A model generated the notes under the pieces. That model was not told the DNA's origin. It searched no databases and worked only from the letters and a program-made list of their open reading frames with translations. 64,000 nucleotides of DNA from Diospyros lotus (taxonomy: Eukaryota > Streptophyta > Magnoliopsida > Ericales > Ebenaceae): the NCBI RefSeq assembly GCF_014633365.1, contig NC_068352.1, forward strand, positions 24,833,310 to 24,897,309, written 5' to 3'. Position numbers and translations under genes: made by a program. This document shows positions 1-10,964 of this stretch, piece after piece. Positions within the stretch are counted from its first letter, which is position 1. The number at the start of each line of letters is the position of its first letter.

Positions 1-1205
1 CTTTTCCAAGAATTAGTCATGCACTGATTGATCTACTTCAATAAAAAAACTCATCAACACTAGGCAGAACATTTCCAGATGACTCGTGTTGACAATAATG
101 AGATGTAGTTAATAATAGGAATCATATCTAGGCAAAGTAGAAACCATGCAATTATCAAGTCATTATCCAATAATCTCTCCAACAGTACTTCGGCTGTGCC
201 AATGATTTCCCAACTATAAAATTAGAATAAAAAAGATGAGTCTCAAGCTTCCCATAATGAAATCAGAGTTCAACTGTGTCAATGATTTGCTTCAACTAAA
301 ATAACTCATTTCCTTCGAGACTAACCAAGACGACTTTATTCCGATACATGTGCTGACAGCTAGCACAACATACTGAGATAGTTGATCCTGTAGTGCTTTT
401 CTCAGCCTCTTTAAGGGACATAATATACGACACTTTAATCGCTTAAATAATCACAAAATTTTTATTCTTTGACATTCTCCCTTCTCTGAAGAGTTCTTAA
501 CTAGTTTGGAATTTGGCAACTGCTCTCTGAGATGGCCACCATATTTTCCATTTTGTGCTAGTGTGTTTATGTATGTAGAATACTTCTTTTTAGAGGATTT
601 ACATAGTTGAAATCTGGTGAAAATGGGATGAGGTGATGCCACCATACTAGCATTACGTGCATAAAAGGGCTGAGACTGAACCACGTTGTTTTATCATCAT
701 ATATACTATGTAGTTGGCTGTTCCTTTTCTTCCCTAAGAAATTAACAAATTAACAGGTCCTTAATCATTCTGACCCTAAGAAATTAACAGGTCTTTCCCC
801 GTGTCTCCAAGAATTTCTTTGAGGACATAAATCCCAGATATTCTAAAATTTCTATCTCTTTTTTAATGGATAGACATTAGGAGCATATTGACAAAGGCTA
901 ATTCTTTTCTGGGCACAAAACTTGTCAACTGTTGGATCTTAATGTATTTCACAAGTTGTTGCTTTCTACCTTAGTAAGGTAAACCTAAATAGCAGGGTCA
1001 ATTTACAAAAAAAACCTGTCATTAATTTCAGTAAGTGGAGTCATTCCAAATTGCTATACACAACAGCTATTTATAAGGTGACAGGAGAACAATGAATAAA
1101 TTTATTTTCATCACAAAAATATGAACAAAACATAGTTCCTGAATATGGTTTTCTGAGAGGAAGAGAGTAGAATTCATGAGTTCAAGAAAATGAGAAAATA
1201 AGTAC
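1..1205. other. Region downstream of the small mitochondrial-type gene; no resolved gene
   Basis: No convincing coding region on either strand. The minus-strand gene whose third exon ends at 1206 must finish here or before base 1: reading through its donor site meets a stop after about nine codons, and I could not identify a short terminal exon. Otherwise AT-rich intron-like or UTR-like sequence. Confidence 0.4.
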
Positions 1206-1292
1206 CTCTTCATTGTCTTTCTTGCCTCCACTGAATAACTTATATCCCCCAAAGAAAAGCAAACCCCAGCCAGATAAGGAGACAATCACAAA
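1206..1292 (-). CDS. Small mitochondrial-type membrane protein, exon 3
   Basis: Third exon of a gene read right to left. It starts after a TTTTGCAG acceptor and ends at a GAG|GTACTT donor, 87 nt and 29 codons in phase 0. It begins FVIVSLSGWGLLFFGGYKLF, a single hydrophobic segment, followed by SGGKKDNEE. Joined to exons 1 and 2 it continues a basic N-terminal presequence and the HHGPP...SPSKWKEEH segment. From memory the arrangement resembles a conserved ~100-residue plant family of small inner-membrane proteins, possibly respiratory-chain associated; I cannot confirm the subunit name. The terminal exon is unresolved. The exon is separated from exon 2 by a 3.8 kb intron. Confidence 0.75.
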
Positions 1293-2532
1293 CTGCAAAA
1301 GAGTAAGCTTCAAAATAAACAAAGTCTCTAAAATGCTACAGCAGTAACATAAGGATACTATAAACCATCATGCATCGTCATCATCACAAGTGGTAATCCT
1401 AATAGGTGCAGTTGGCTACATAAATTCCAGCGCTTCAATCTTTATCTAGAATCTTGTTAAAAGATATGAAAGTTTTTTATGTTGCTTATTAGCTAACTAA
1501 CGCAATATGCAACTATCCTCTTTTATCCCCGTTAAGAATGAGTTTGAGATAAAAAAAAGGCTACCTTCAACACCAAAAATTTTGCTAGGATTACTCAAAC
1601 CCACAGGGAGAGTAACATCAGGGGACCACTAAAACATCATGCATATGTTACTTAAAAGAACAGAAAGGAAAACAGGTTGAGCATCCAAACCACAAATACA
1701 GAGAAATAGATAAAAATTGTTGGATATCAAGTAAAAACAGCAACAGACAAATATTTTTGGAAACTATGTAAAAACTGCACAAAATAAGAATAGAAAAACA
1801 GAAAATTTCCATCAACCATATAATAGGAAGATGAAAAACATACCCTTCAAGCAATTAATTGAATTCTTTGTGCCATAAAGAACTCTTTGGTTTCTTTTAT
1901 GCCAAAGGCACCATATCAAGCAAAAGCACCCTCCTTACCATGTTTCAAGCAATCCTCAACCAGGTAACATACTAAGTGCATCACTGAGGTAGATATTACC
2001 CACTATACACCAAAACCAATAAATAGTACTGCATATTCATGAGCCACAGGGCAATCAAGAAGAAGATAATCCAATGACTATCCACTCTTCCAGTCCACCG
2101 TGATATACAAACTTCCTCAAGTTATCAGATGAGAATGGAACCTAAAATAACAGTCCAAATATAAGTGGATAGTCAGTGACTGCTATACCCTGAAAGAGCA
2201 GATAGAAAATTAACTCACAGAAAGAGCAGATAGAAAATTATGCTCCTCCTACTGAGTGCTATACACTTTGTTTGTCCCCTGTCCAATAGTAGGGTGATCT
2301 TCAAGCAAGCAACAAAAAGCAATCATGAGGAGCTAAAAGGAGTAACACAGGATAAGGAGAAACTCCCCAAAACTATCTCCCATGTAGCACCAAGTAGGAA
2401 GGTATGTTGGGTTCCATCCTCAGAGAGTCCAAATTGGGAAACACCAGGCAGCAAAAAGTTCCTACAAGCCTTAGGAGTGCTAAGAAGAATGTACCAGGAG
2501 AAGGTCAAAGGACTTGGTTGGGAAAGTGGTCA

Positions 2533-2772
2533 GGGGACCAGTTGACAAACTAGTTAAAGAGCTAGTTTGTGGGACAATCTACACTCTCTCTATGTTGCCT
2601 TAGCCCTAAAGAAAGACCTAGGACTAAATGTAAACAAGAGGGGACCAATTAACAAACTAGTTAAGAGCTAGTTTGTGGGACAAATTGAAGAATTGATCAA
2701 GGGACAGAGACAATCTGCACTTCCTGCGTTGCCTTAGCCCTAAAGAAAGACCTAGGACTAAACATAAACAAG
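2533..2772. repeat. Imperfect tandem duplication (about 108 and 132 bp units)
   Basis: Both units open with GGGGACCA, contain AACTAGTTAA and GAGCTAGTTTGTGGGACAA, and end with TTGCCTTAGCCCTAAAG, GACCTAGGACTAAA and AAACAAGAG. The second unit has an extra ~25 bp in the middle. The AACTAGTT...GAGCTAGTT part is itself partly palindromic. Probably a local duplication in an old mobile-element remnant. Confidence 0.75.
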
Positions 2773-3329
2773 AGGTAGGTAAAGAGCCAACCCTACACTC
2801 AAAGATGCTAAAAAACTCAGGCTCTTCAATCATCACTGATAAATGAACTCACTTTTAGCCCAAGTTAATCCACCAACCCAACAACCAGATTGAAGCACAA
2901 TAGGCCACACCTCAAGAACCTCAATTCCCTACCCTACAACCCAAAGGAAAAAAATTAGTATCATCCACAAAAAACAAACAGAATACTGAAACAAGAATGT
3001 CAGCCTGCTCCCCACCTTCAGGCTCCTAGTCCAACCATCCCTCTCTTCCTTCTATAGTATAAGACTACATACCTCCCTGACTAACAATGTCATTTACACC
3101 AAGCGTCAGCCTCCCTGACCAAAATAAGTAAAAAGGAAGAGACAGGGTCCCTTATCTAATATGCTTTGGGACCCTACTACAACCCAAAAGTACGTTTCAG
3201 TTACTTCATTGACTGTTACAAGGCTGGTGAGTTAGATCTGAAAATGGTGTTAGGCTCTGTTAGGTATTGCTGTGAAAATTTTGCTATTATAAGAATCAAT
3301 TGTGATAAGCACTTTTACAAGAATCACTT

Positions 3330-4075
3330 ATAGTAGCTTAGTGTTTGGCCAAATAATTTAAAAATGCTTTTAATGTTGTTATATGTGTTTGGCTAGAGAA
3401 TGAAAAACGTGCTTTTAATAATCAAATTACCAAAAAGGATATTGACAAAAATGCTTTTATAACTAATACTGTTTGTATATCAAAATGCTTTCAATATTTT
3501 TTATTTTTTTATGATTAAATAGTATTTTGAACAGTAAAAAAGTCCACTAAAAACATATTTTATGTACATATGAATATATATATATAAAAATATATATTCT
3601 TTTGAAGCACCAGTCGCTGCCTCTTTGGAACCCCCATGGCTGGGGTTTCTTCAACTCCCAGCCATGGGTGAAAAAGGAACCCCACATCGCTGGGGAAGGA
3701 AGCCCCAGCACTAGCGGTTTGGCAGCTGTGGCAGGGGCGACAGCTGCTGCTGTTGCATATCTATATATGTATATATATACTTGTAAAACATATATTTTAA
3801 TTATATATTTGTATCTGTACAGGAAGGACAATAATTATAACTGTTCATTAAGGTTAATTTTGTCCATTAATAATTTTATTTTTATCTTCTGTTTTTGCTG
3901 TAAAGCAAAAGCCCCAAATTTCTGCTTCTGCTGTACAGCAGAAAAACAGCTTTTGCTGTTATTAAAAGCACTCCTAAATTTCGGCCAAACAGTTCAAAAA
4001 ATAGACAAAAGTGCTTTTGCAATAAAAAAAGCACTTTTCCCTTTACCACAACAGGGCCAAACAAGCTATTAGTCA
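3330..4075. mobile_element. Non-autonomous TIR element (MITE-like, hAT-type?)
   Basis: The left edge carries TAGCTTAGTGTTTGGCC and the right edge GGCCAAACAAGCTATTA, which are inverted copies of each other. Subterminal AAAGTGCTTTT/AAAAGCACTTTT motifs recur in both orientations. There is no transposase frame. The interior has an AT microsatellite and a GC-richer block near 3610-3760. Exact ends and target duplication are not certain. Confidence 0.55.
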
Positions 4076-5110
4076 CCTGCCATTCACCAAGTTCCATTCC
4101 CAAATACTTATGAAAGGAAGACATTTATCTATTTGTCTTGTAAATTTTTCTCATTTTAACATACACAACAGCGAAATGTGATCAATTCCTTCATAACAAG
4201 AGTCAGCCCCACAATCTAGTACTTCAAGAGTCTTAATCAAGCAAAGAATTCTAAATTCAGTAAAATATTATAACCATCAATGTTAGAGAATATATGTGTA
4301 TACAGTATATATGATAGAACAAGAATTCAAAAGAAAACAATTTCTCAAGGGGCAAACCCCATACAAAAAGGATGAGAAAACCAACATACCCTATATATCT
4401 AGAGGCACATACAAATCTCTAAAAAGTAAACAAATAAGCCAAGACATGGGGAACAGTCCCTCCTCATCCACAGAAAAAGAAAATCAAGAATGGTTCCCTT
4501 CACAAAAACTGAGTGCTACACCTCTTCAAAGCTACTATTCTTTAGCTCCCTTAGCAAATCCCACAAATAGAAAAAGGAACTAGCCAGCAAATCCTATGTT
4601 TCTGATGGTTTGGACAACTGCTGCTCCAAGCCTGGATGGAAGAAGGCATTGCCAGAGAAACCCCAAAGAGAGAAAAAAACCAGACTAAAGCTCTATCTAG
4701 CCATAATGCAATGAAGTAGTAGCTGACACTTGCCACTCTTCCTACACATGAAGCACCAGCTCAACACCACCCGCCACCCATCCTTGGCTTATCTGTGATG
4801 AGAATGACTCCTAGGGAAGTAGTTCAAACAAAAAAGCCACTCTTGAGGCCACCCCAGTCCTTCAGATGGCTTTCTAAGGGAAGGCAAAACTGATTTAGTT
4901 GCAAAGAGCCCCCTAAAACAAGCGGATGGAGAACATGCCAGCACTGGGCACCAAACATAAAAGTCCACCATTTACTTATTACATACATACATACATACAT
5001 ATTGAAAAATACATGTGAAACGAGACAGTGTTAAAACAAAATTTACTTTCAAGAGAACAATTCATTATTGAAAAATACATAGAATAACAATTCTAAAGTT
5101 GGGAACTTAC

Positions 5111-5181
5111 ATGCTCTTCCTTCCATTTAGATGGAGACATCGTGTCTTGCCAGAAATTAACTCTTGGCGGCCCATGGTGAT
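5111..5181 (-). CDS. Small mitochondrial-type membrane protein, exon 2
   Basis: A 71 nt internal exon bounded by a TTAG acceptor and a CAT|GTAAGT donor. With the last G of exon 1 it encodes DHHGPPRVNFW, then QDTMSPSKWKEEH. This continues exon 1 in frame (124+71 nt = 65 codons) and exon 3 in phase 0, so the three exons support each other. The HHGPP and SPSKWKEEH motifs are the conserved core I recall for this small plant family, and they precede the membrane segment in exon 3. Too short and internal to be found as an open frame; identified by splice logic. Confidence 0.78.
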
Positions 5182-6684
5182 CTAAGCAAAGACAAATTAG
5201 CATCTCAAAGAATTCAGCTTACAAAACAGTGTAACAAAATAAAATGTGGCAACAATCTTATTAGTCTGAATTTTCTTGTAGCAAGAAACTTGTAGAAATA
5301 AATCATCCAAATAAGCTCACTGCACATGCTATTGCAACATCAAGGAAAGAATATCGTACCATGACAAAAACACATACATTTTGGATTTTAAATTGAAAAC
5401 CTGAAAACATTCTTGAACATCAATGAGGTCAACACTGAACAACTAGAGGCCCTAATGTGATAAAATATGTAGTCATAAAAACATGGAGAGTTACTTTGAT
5501 TTCTTCAATCATTCCAATTCTTAATCTGAAATTGTATGGCAAGTATAATATGTTTTTGAGTTTGTAAATCTAGAGGGCTAATAATCCCTGGGCATTCTCT
5601 TTGGCATCTCTGACCATAGTCAAGTTTGCTTCCTGTCCTTTATCAATTATGTTTCTATGGCATGAATAGTGATAATAAATAAAAATATATCCTTCATTCT
5701 GTCACTTGGGTGCATTCAGCAATAGAATGTCAACTGTCTAAAGGAGGGAACAAGATTAGCACTATGAGAATTTTATTCCCACACCCCCCACGCAAATCTC
5801 ATATTTCCTGAGGAAAGTGAATCATCTAAGAGAAAATAAGGACAATAGTTTTCACATTCATAACTAAACACATGCTAGAATTGTATGAACATTAGTATAA
5901 TAGCAGCAACGATATAACTATTAAAAAATTTTCATTGATTCCCTTAAATTCTTGTTCATCCAAATACAGCCTAACAGATTGGCATACTATATTCAATCTT
6001 ATTAATGATAAATATAGGACTTACGAAGAAATAATTGGTCATTAGTAAATAATGAAAAATAGGCTGAGTTCAGTCTATTGCAATGTCAAGCAGATCATAT
6101 TAATGGGCATGCCCCCACAACATTTCTACTCTTATACGTCACCTTTGGAGCATCATATTGGATGCATTCTGCAAAGCATCCGTTCCTACTAAACAGGAAG
6201 AATTGATCCATTCACTTCAAGATGCCTAACGGGCCTTTACACCCTTAGCACCAGGCAGGCCTTTACACCCTTAGCACCAGGCACCAGCCCGTCCATCATA
6301 CAACAGTTGTTCACATACAATTCACTACAGAAAGAAAAGTTTGCGGTGGAGCTTTGGGCTCAATTACACGAAGAGGCAGCCAGTTTCAAGGCTTTGAACA
6401 CCGCAGAGAGAGAGAGAGAGAGAGACGTTTCCATGCCTAGCCGGATCTAATTCGGTCCCAAATGTAATATCATCTTTGCAATTTTTTTCCTAACCGCTTC
6501 GATTTTCACAACGGCTTTCAGAATCAGGCACCGATAATCATAATAACAGTGTATTAACCCATGAAAGTCTCTTTGGTTCATTTGCACGCCAAAAAAGTTA
6601 AGTAAATCTTCATTTAACAATATTACGATCTAATTGTTCGAATGTGGAAGAATCGATTCCTAGGAGAAGGAAGGAGAGATTTAC
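5182..6684 (-). other. Intron 1 of the small mitochondrial-type gene (1.5 kb)
   Basis: Non-coding between donor GCTG|GTAAAT at 6684 and the exon 2 acceptor. It contains a 26-27 bp tandem duplication (CTTTACACCCTTAGCACCAG, at 6235-6289) and an AG microsatellite at about 6402-6425. No other feature seen. Confidence 0.65.
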
Positions 6685-6808
6685 CAGCAGCGCCGGCGAG
6701 GCCCCGGCGCTGGACGAGGCTCCCGGCTTGAGGCGTTGGCTTGGGAGAGTAGATCCTAGCGACGGTTGCGGCTTGACGAGCCGCCTTGGCAGTCCACGAA
6801 GAAGCCAT
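6685..6808 (-). CDS. Small mitochondrial-type membrane protein, exon 1 (start)
   Basis: First coding exon, 124 nt, 41 codons plus one base. The ATG at 6806-6808 opens MASSWTAKAARQAATVARIY, rich in Ala, Arg, Ser and Thr with no acidic residues, as expected of a mitochondrial presequence; QRRGLAGAA before the donor looks like a cleavage region. The donor is GCTG|GTAAAT, and the leftover G joins AT of exon 2 to make Asp. The total seen over three exons is 94 codons. The start lies about 175 bp downstream of the same-strand tRNA-Asp gene. Function inferred only as a small organelle membrane protein. Confidence 0.8.
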
Positions 6809-6967
6809 GGTTCAGAGCTCGTCTATAGTCGTCTGAAGACTGAGATCGAGAACACTACCAAAGCGAGGAAACAATAGGGAAATGTTTTGCAGCAGCTGTG
6901 GCTCCCAGGTATGCTGGAGAGGGGTACCAAAACGACATCGTTTCAAGAAATCCGAGTTGAATAGGGT

Positions 6968-6973
6968 AAAAAA
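6968..6973 (-). terminator. RNA polymerase III terminator of tRNA-Asp
   Basis: A run of six A on the plus strand (six T in the transcript sense) starts 10 bases past the tRNA 3' end. This is the usual simple Pol III stop signal. Confidence 0.7.
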
Positions 6974-6982
6974 GGATATAAA

Positions 6983-7054
6983 CGCCGTTGCCGGGGATCG
7001 AACCCGGGTCACCCGCGTGACAGGCGGGAATACTCACCACTATACTACAACGAC
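6983..7054 (-). tRNA. tRNA-Asp (anticodon GTC)
   Basis: A 72 nt nuclear tRNA with a full cloverleaf. Acceptor arm GTCGTTG pairs with CAACGGC (one T-G wobble), with discriminator G. The anticodon arm is CCGCC/TGTCACG/GGCGG-like, with anticodon GTC (plus-strand GAC at 7019-7021). The T arm CCGGG-TTCGATC-CCCGG provides the B box, and AGTATAGTGGTGAGTAT carries the A box. No intron and no encoded CCA, as usual for eukaryotic nuclear tRNAs. Confidence 0.97.
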
Positions 7055-7988
7055 TTGGTTGGGGTTATCTACGACTCTCTATCTAATTCATCTTTACATA
7101 TACATGAATTCAAAGTGACACAAGTAGCATATTTGTAAAAAAAAAATATATATATATTTATCTAAAAATATAACCTTTTTTTAATGTAAAGCAAAAAAAT
7201 GTACTAAAAAAGACATCTTTATGAGAATATAACAAAACTACATCAAATATTAGCTTAATTTTATAAGAGTTCTTAAATATTATAACATGCTTAATCATGA
7301 TCACAATGGCCTATTTGTCACAAAATTAATTTGCGAGTCTTATAAACAAATCAAAATAATAGATTACATTTAGTGAGATTAAAAATTATAACCGTTTTTG
7401 TCCAAGTCTCAAAAAAGAATCAGTTCCTGTTAAAAAACATTCCTTAAGTCTCACTTGGCCAATTAGAAATATTTAGTTCACACAATTGCAAATGGAGCTA
7501 CAAAGTCTTAAAGAGAGCCATTCTAACTATAAAACTAGGACTTTTGACGTAAAATCAAATATCATTATTCAACTATAAATTGTAATTAGGGCATGTTTCT
7601 GAAAGCTGCAAGGAAACACAAAACCAAGCGAAGGCGGCTTAAATGCACCAAAGGTGTCAACATCGTTATGACTGTCAAAGATGTCACAAAACCAGTGAAG
7701 GCCAGAATCTAGATAGAAGGTATACAGATCAACCTGAGAGAACCCACCAAGAAATATTGTCAAGAACAACCCCTAGACAGTATGATAAATAACACTTGTA
7801 CAAGGGAGATTCCTACAACAGCAAATCCAAATACCAATTTTAATTTTAATACCCAAGTTACACCCACTACTAACCTTGCTTGCCCTCGTAAAATTTTACA
7901 AGCAACCTTTGAGTACAAAAATTTCTGTGCCACAAGAATCGGCCGTGGAAGAGGCAGAAAACCGTATACGTCAGTGTCGGTGTCCGTG
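7055..7988. other. Intergenic stretch between tRNA-Asp and the GAUT10-like gene
   Basis: AT-rich. It includes the 3' UTR of the minus-strand GAUT10-like gene next to 7988 and a poly(A)/(TA) tract near 7138-7160. No supported gene. Confidence 0.5.
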
Positions 7989-9437
7989 TCAATGAACATT
8001 GCACTGTTGCAATAAAGGATGGGAGTAATCAACATACTTGTCCCAAAGTGGCTTGTACTTCTCAATTCCAATCTTCAACCATGGCTTTGAGTTCCCATTG
8101 TAGTGAAGCACCGCGCCCTTCTCTATTAGCTTTGGGTCGACATTCGTGTACCCCAAGCCGAGTACATGCCATGCCGGATCCAACGCCTGTGTCAACCCGT
8201 AGAAAGTCAGCAGCCCGGGTGGCAAGGTACCGAGCTTCCACAGAGTGCGGTCTACATTTTTCTCCTGCCAATAGTGGTAGATGCCAGTCACATTCCTCTT
8301 CCTCCACTCAACCAGGTCGAAAACATTCATCCCAAATGCCCATCCACAGGCATCGGGATCAAAATGTGCTCGTATAAGAGGGTGAGAATAATTCAAGTAC
8401 TTGTGATATCTGTGAAAAGTCTCCATGCAAGTCTCCACTGCCCCATTTACATTACCATTCAGATCAATGGAGAATAGATCTGACAAGTCCTTCTGAACCA
8501 CAACATCATCATCAAGAAATACAACCTTCTTCAGCGCAGGAAAAACTTCTGGAATATAAAACCTGAGGTGATTGAGCATGGACAGATATTTCGGGTTCCT
8601 AAACTTAATAGGAGTCCGGCTATCACCATTGTTGCCAGAGAAATAGTAGTTCTGAGTTTCAGAATCCTGGAGCTGCTTAAGAACCGGAACATAAGACGCA
8701 TTTAGCCAGCTAAAATCTTCAAACTTTTGAACATCAACAGTCACTCCTTTGAAACTGTTCAAGGAGAACCAGGCCTTCATTGCTGCGTAGTTAACTTCAT
8801 CAGTTACGAGGTGGAAGACAACCATATCAGGGTTTTTTGAATTTAAGGCAGTTGAATTGACCACAACTGAAGTTGCAAGAATGTTATCAGAGAAGATGCA
8901 AAAATGATAAAGATTGCTATCTGTAAGTTTCATTGTTTCCCTTTTCTCTTTAAGTTTCCTCTGAATGTTTGAGTTCCTGAACCATTCAGTTGTTAATTGG
9001 ACGCCAAGGCAGTATAAACTCTTGGGGACTTCCTCAGCGGCAATTTGTCCATACTTTGAACTCCTCTCACTTACAGAGTTCATCTGTTCTTCAAGACCCT
9101 GAATTCTGGCTTTAAGCCTCATGATCATGGTTGCACTGTCATAATGCAGTTGCTGTGCTTGATAGAGCAGAAGTGCCATGTCATGGATTGCAGCTTCTGA
9201 TTCCCGTGTTGTCAAAGGAGTTCGCCTCATTGCCGCATTTGAGAGAAGGATCTGTGAGTTACGGATTTGAGCACTTAATTCCCATGCAAATTGGAGATTA
9301 TTGCTTTCTTTTGCAATCACAACGAATGCCTTTGCAAGAGAAATCTGATCACTAAGTTGCCTTTCAACCGACTCAGGGCTCAACATTTCTTCTGTAATGT
9401 TAAGGCCTTGCATAACTCTGTCATGCCTATAAGGTCT
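7989..9437 (-). CDS. GAUT10: GAUT10-like galacturonosyltransferase, exon 2 (catalytic part)
   Basis: Exon of 1449 nt (482 codons and stop) beginning right after a TTACTGCAG acceptor with AGA CCT TAT. It belongs to glycosyltransferase family 8, GAUT clade, Golgi enzymes of pectin (homogalacturonan) synthesis that use UDP-galacturonate. Numbered in the 532-residue protein: a stem/coiled region at about 70-190 including SATMIMRLKARIQGLEEQM; the catalytic domain from about 220; the metal-binding FLDDDVVVQKD at 357-367 (DxD); ACGWAFGMNVFDL at about 413-425; and HYNGNSKPW at 495-503, the second GT8 nucleotide-sugar motif. It closely matches the Arabidopsis GAUT10 sequence as I recall it, including the C-terminal QQCNVH. 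All key residues are intact, with no stops or frameshifts. Confidence 0.94.
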   Translation of the reverse strand, partial: RPYRHDRVMQGLNITEEMLSPESVERQLSDQISLAKAFVVIAKESNNLQFAWELSAQIRNSQILLSNAAMRRTPLTTRESEAAIHDMALLLYQAQQLHYDSATMIMRLKARIQGLEEQMNSVSERSSKYGQIAAEEVPKSLYCLGVQLTTEWFRNSNIQRKLKEKRETMKLTDSNLYHFCIFSDNILATSVVVNSTALNSKNPDMVVFHLVTDEVNYAAMKAWFSLNSFKGVTVDVQKFEDFSWLNASYVPVLKQLQDSETQNYYFSGNNGDSRTPIKFRNPKYLSMLNHLRFYIPEVFPALKKVVFLDDDVVVQKDLSDLFSIDLNGNVNGAVETCMETFHRYHKYLNYSHPLIRAHFDPDACGWAFGMNVFDLVEWRKRNVTGIYHYWQEKNVDRTLWKLGTLPPGLLTFYGLTQALDPAWHVLGLGYTNVDPKLIEKGAVLHYNGNSKPWLKIGIEKYKPLWDKYVDYSHPLLQQCNVH

Positions 9438-10289
9438 CTGCAGTAACAAGTGCAAGTAGGTAATTCAGTTGCATAGAATAAGTTTATAAGCAAAAGAGAG
9501 TAAACACCAAATACAATGGTTGTCTCCAAAAGACTATCTCAACTAAAATATTTGAAACTGTTTACTTCGAGATGTTAATTTGTATTTGTATACGACAGTT
9601 ATTCAAAGAAACATATGAGAATGTGTCTTGTTTAATATAACAAAGAGCACAAATGGGCCTAGAATTAGAAAAGCCTGTCAGTTTAGATAAATAGCAATCG
9701 ATAATGTTTTCAGAGAATAAGCTCCATTTTAGCATCAATATTGTCCAATGCAGTAAAGTAAACACCAACAAGTTCAGGCTGCTATCAAATTCATTGCACC
9801 ACAAAAATCATATTGAGAAGTGAAATCCATTTTAAGCTTACCTGTTACTTAAATGCCTAGCAATTACAGGTTAAGATGAAAGGACAAGAAAGATCTGAAT
9901 ATTAAATAGTAAATCCATAGTCTCAACAAGCAGTTATAAAGCCAGTCAACCAAACCAAACTCCATATTTAGCAGCCAATAACATTCACATTCTTGCAAGT
10001 GTTAGATAAAGGTTTTTGTGCCTTGAAAATGGTAGAGGTACTTTTCTGGAAAAGCCTAGAGGGGTCTACATTTGAGTGCAAAAGATATCTGCACAAGAAT
10101 TCACAATTGCACTCACAGTAACTGGAACTGATACGATAAATGTAAGGAAAAGGATCTTCCAAAGACCTAGGCTGAAGTACCAAGGATATCCTAACAGGCT
10201 TAATTGTTCCATGACAATACTAAACTATGTACTAACCTGCTAATGTCCTTTCACTTTGCATAATTCCCTCAAGTGCCCAGTTGTGTAGA

Positions 10290-10670
10290 TAGCCCCTGAC
10301 CTTCAGTAGCAAAGTTTCAAGCATGAAAGTAATTAAGAACTTGTCCAAGAGTTCAAGTCTGATTGATGCATAAATGTTGCATTCCATGCCTAATTGGAAA
10401 GGGAGACCACGAGGGATTACATATGCAGTAACTAGTACGCTCTTCTTAATACAATGTATAAGCCCTCCAAAGGATTACATAGCCTCTGACCTTCAGTAGG
10501 AAAGTTTCAAGCATGAAAGTAATTAAGAACTTGTTCAAGAGTTCAAGTCTGATTAAGCATACATGCTGCATTCCATGCTTAATTGGAAAGAGACCATGAA
10601 GGATTACATATGTAGTAATTGGTAAGCTCTTCTTAATACAATGTCTAAAGCCCTCCAAGTACAATGGCAT
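10290..10670. repeat. Tandem duplication, two units of about 190 bp
   Basis: Each unit contains CTGACCTTCAGTAG, AAAGTTTCAAGCATGAAAG, TTCAAGTCTGAT, GCATTCCATGC, TAATTGGAAAG and CTCTTCTTAATACAATG in the same order, with scattered substitutions and small indels. It lies inside the GAUT10-like intron. Confidence 0.8.
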
Positions 10671-10964
10671 TGTTTACCATACTTGGTCTAGGGAAGTGAA
10701 AACTTGCTTTTGTATATCTTTTTGCTATGAAAATAAAAAACAAAATAACTCTTCATTACAACCATGACAAACCTGGCTCACTACATACAATACATGATAT
10801 ACATGATAGAAGTTAATTGGGATCTTTGACACAAGCTGCTCTCACCCACCAAAGAGAGAAATGGGTATCAGTTCAGTATGACCTACTTACATCGACGGGA
10901 AAAGAGATACTAGTACTATAGTGCAGAAGATATTACAAATCTAAAAAACTCCAAAAAATTAAGG

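Larger units (their letters stand above)
1293..5110 (-). other. Intron 2 of the small mitochondrial-type gene (3.8 kb)
   Basis: Non-coding between the exon 2 donor (CAT|GTAAGT) and the exon 3 acceptor. It holds a short tandem duplication near 2195-2240, an imperfect tandem duplication at 2533-2772, a TIR-type element at about 3330-4075, and an ACAT microsatellite near 4980-5000. Open frames inside it show no recognisable protein. Confidence 0.65.

Noticed and set aside
3602..4072. 156-codon plus-strand frame
   Set aside because: Lies across the MITE-like element and an AT microsatellite; composition is low-complexity and no family is recognisable.
7989..9455. Reading the GAUT10-like catalytic exon as a complete gene starting MHLLLQ
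   Set aside because: The first residues come from intron sequence; a canonical acceptor at 9438-9440 and the matching anchor exon at 15403-15552 explain the true N terminus.
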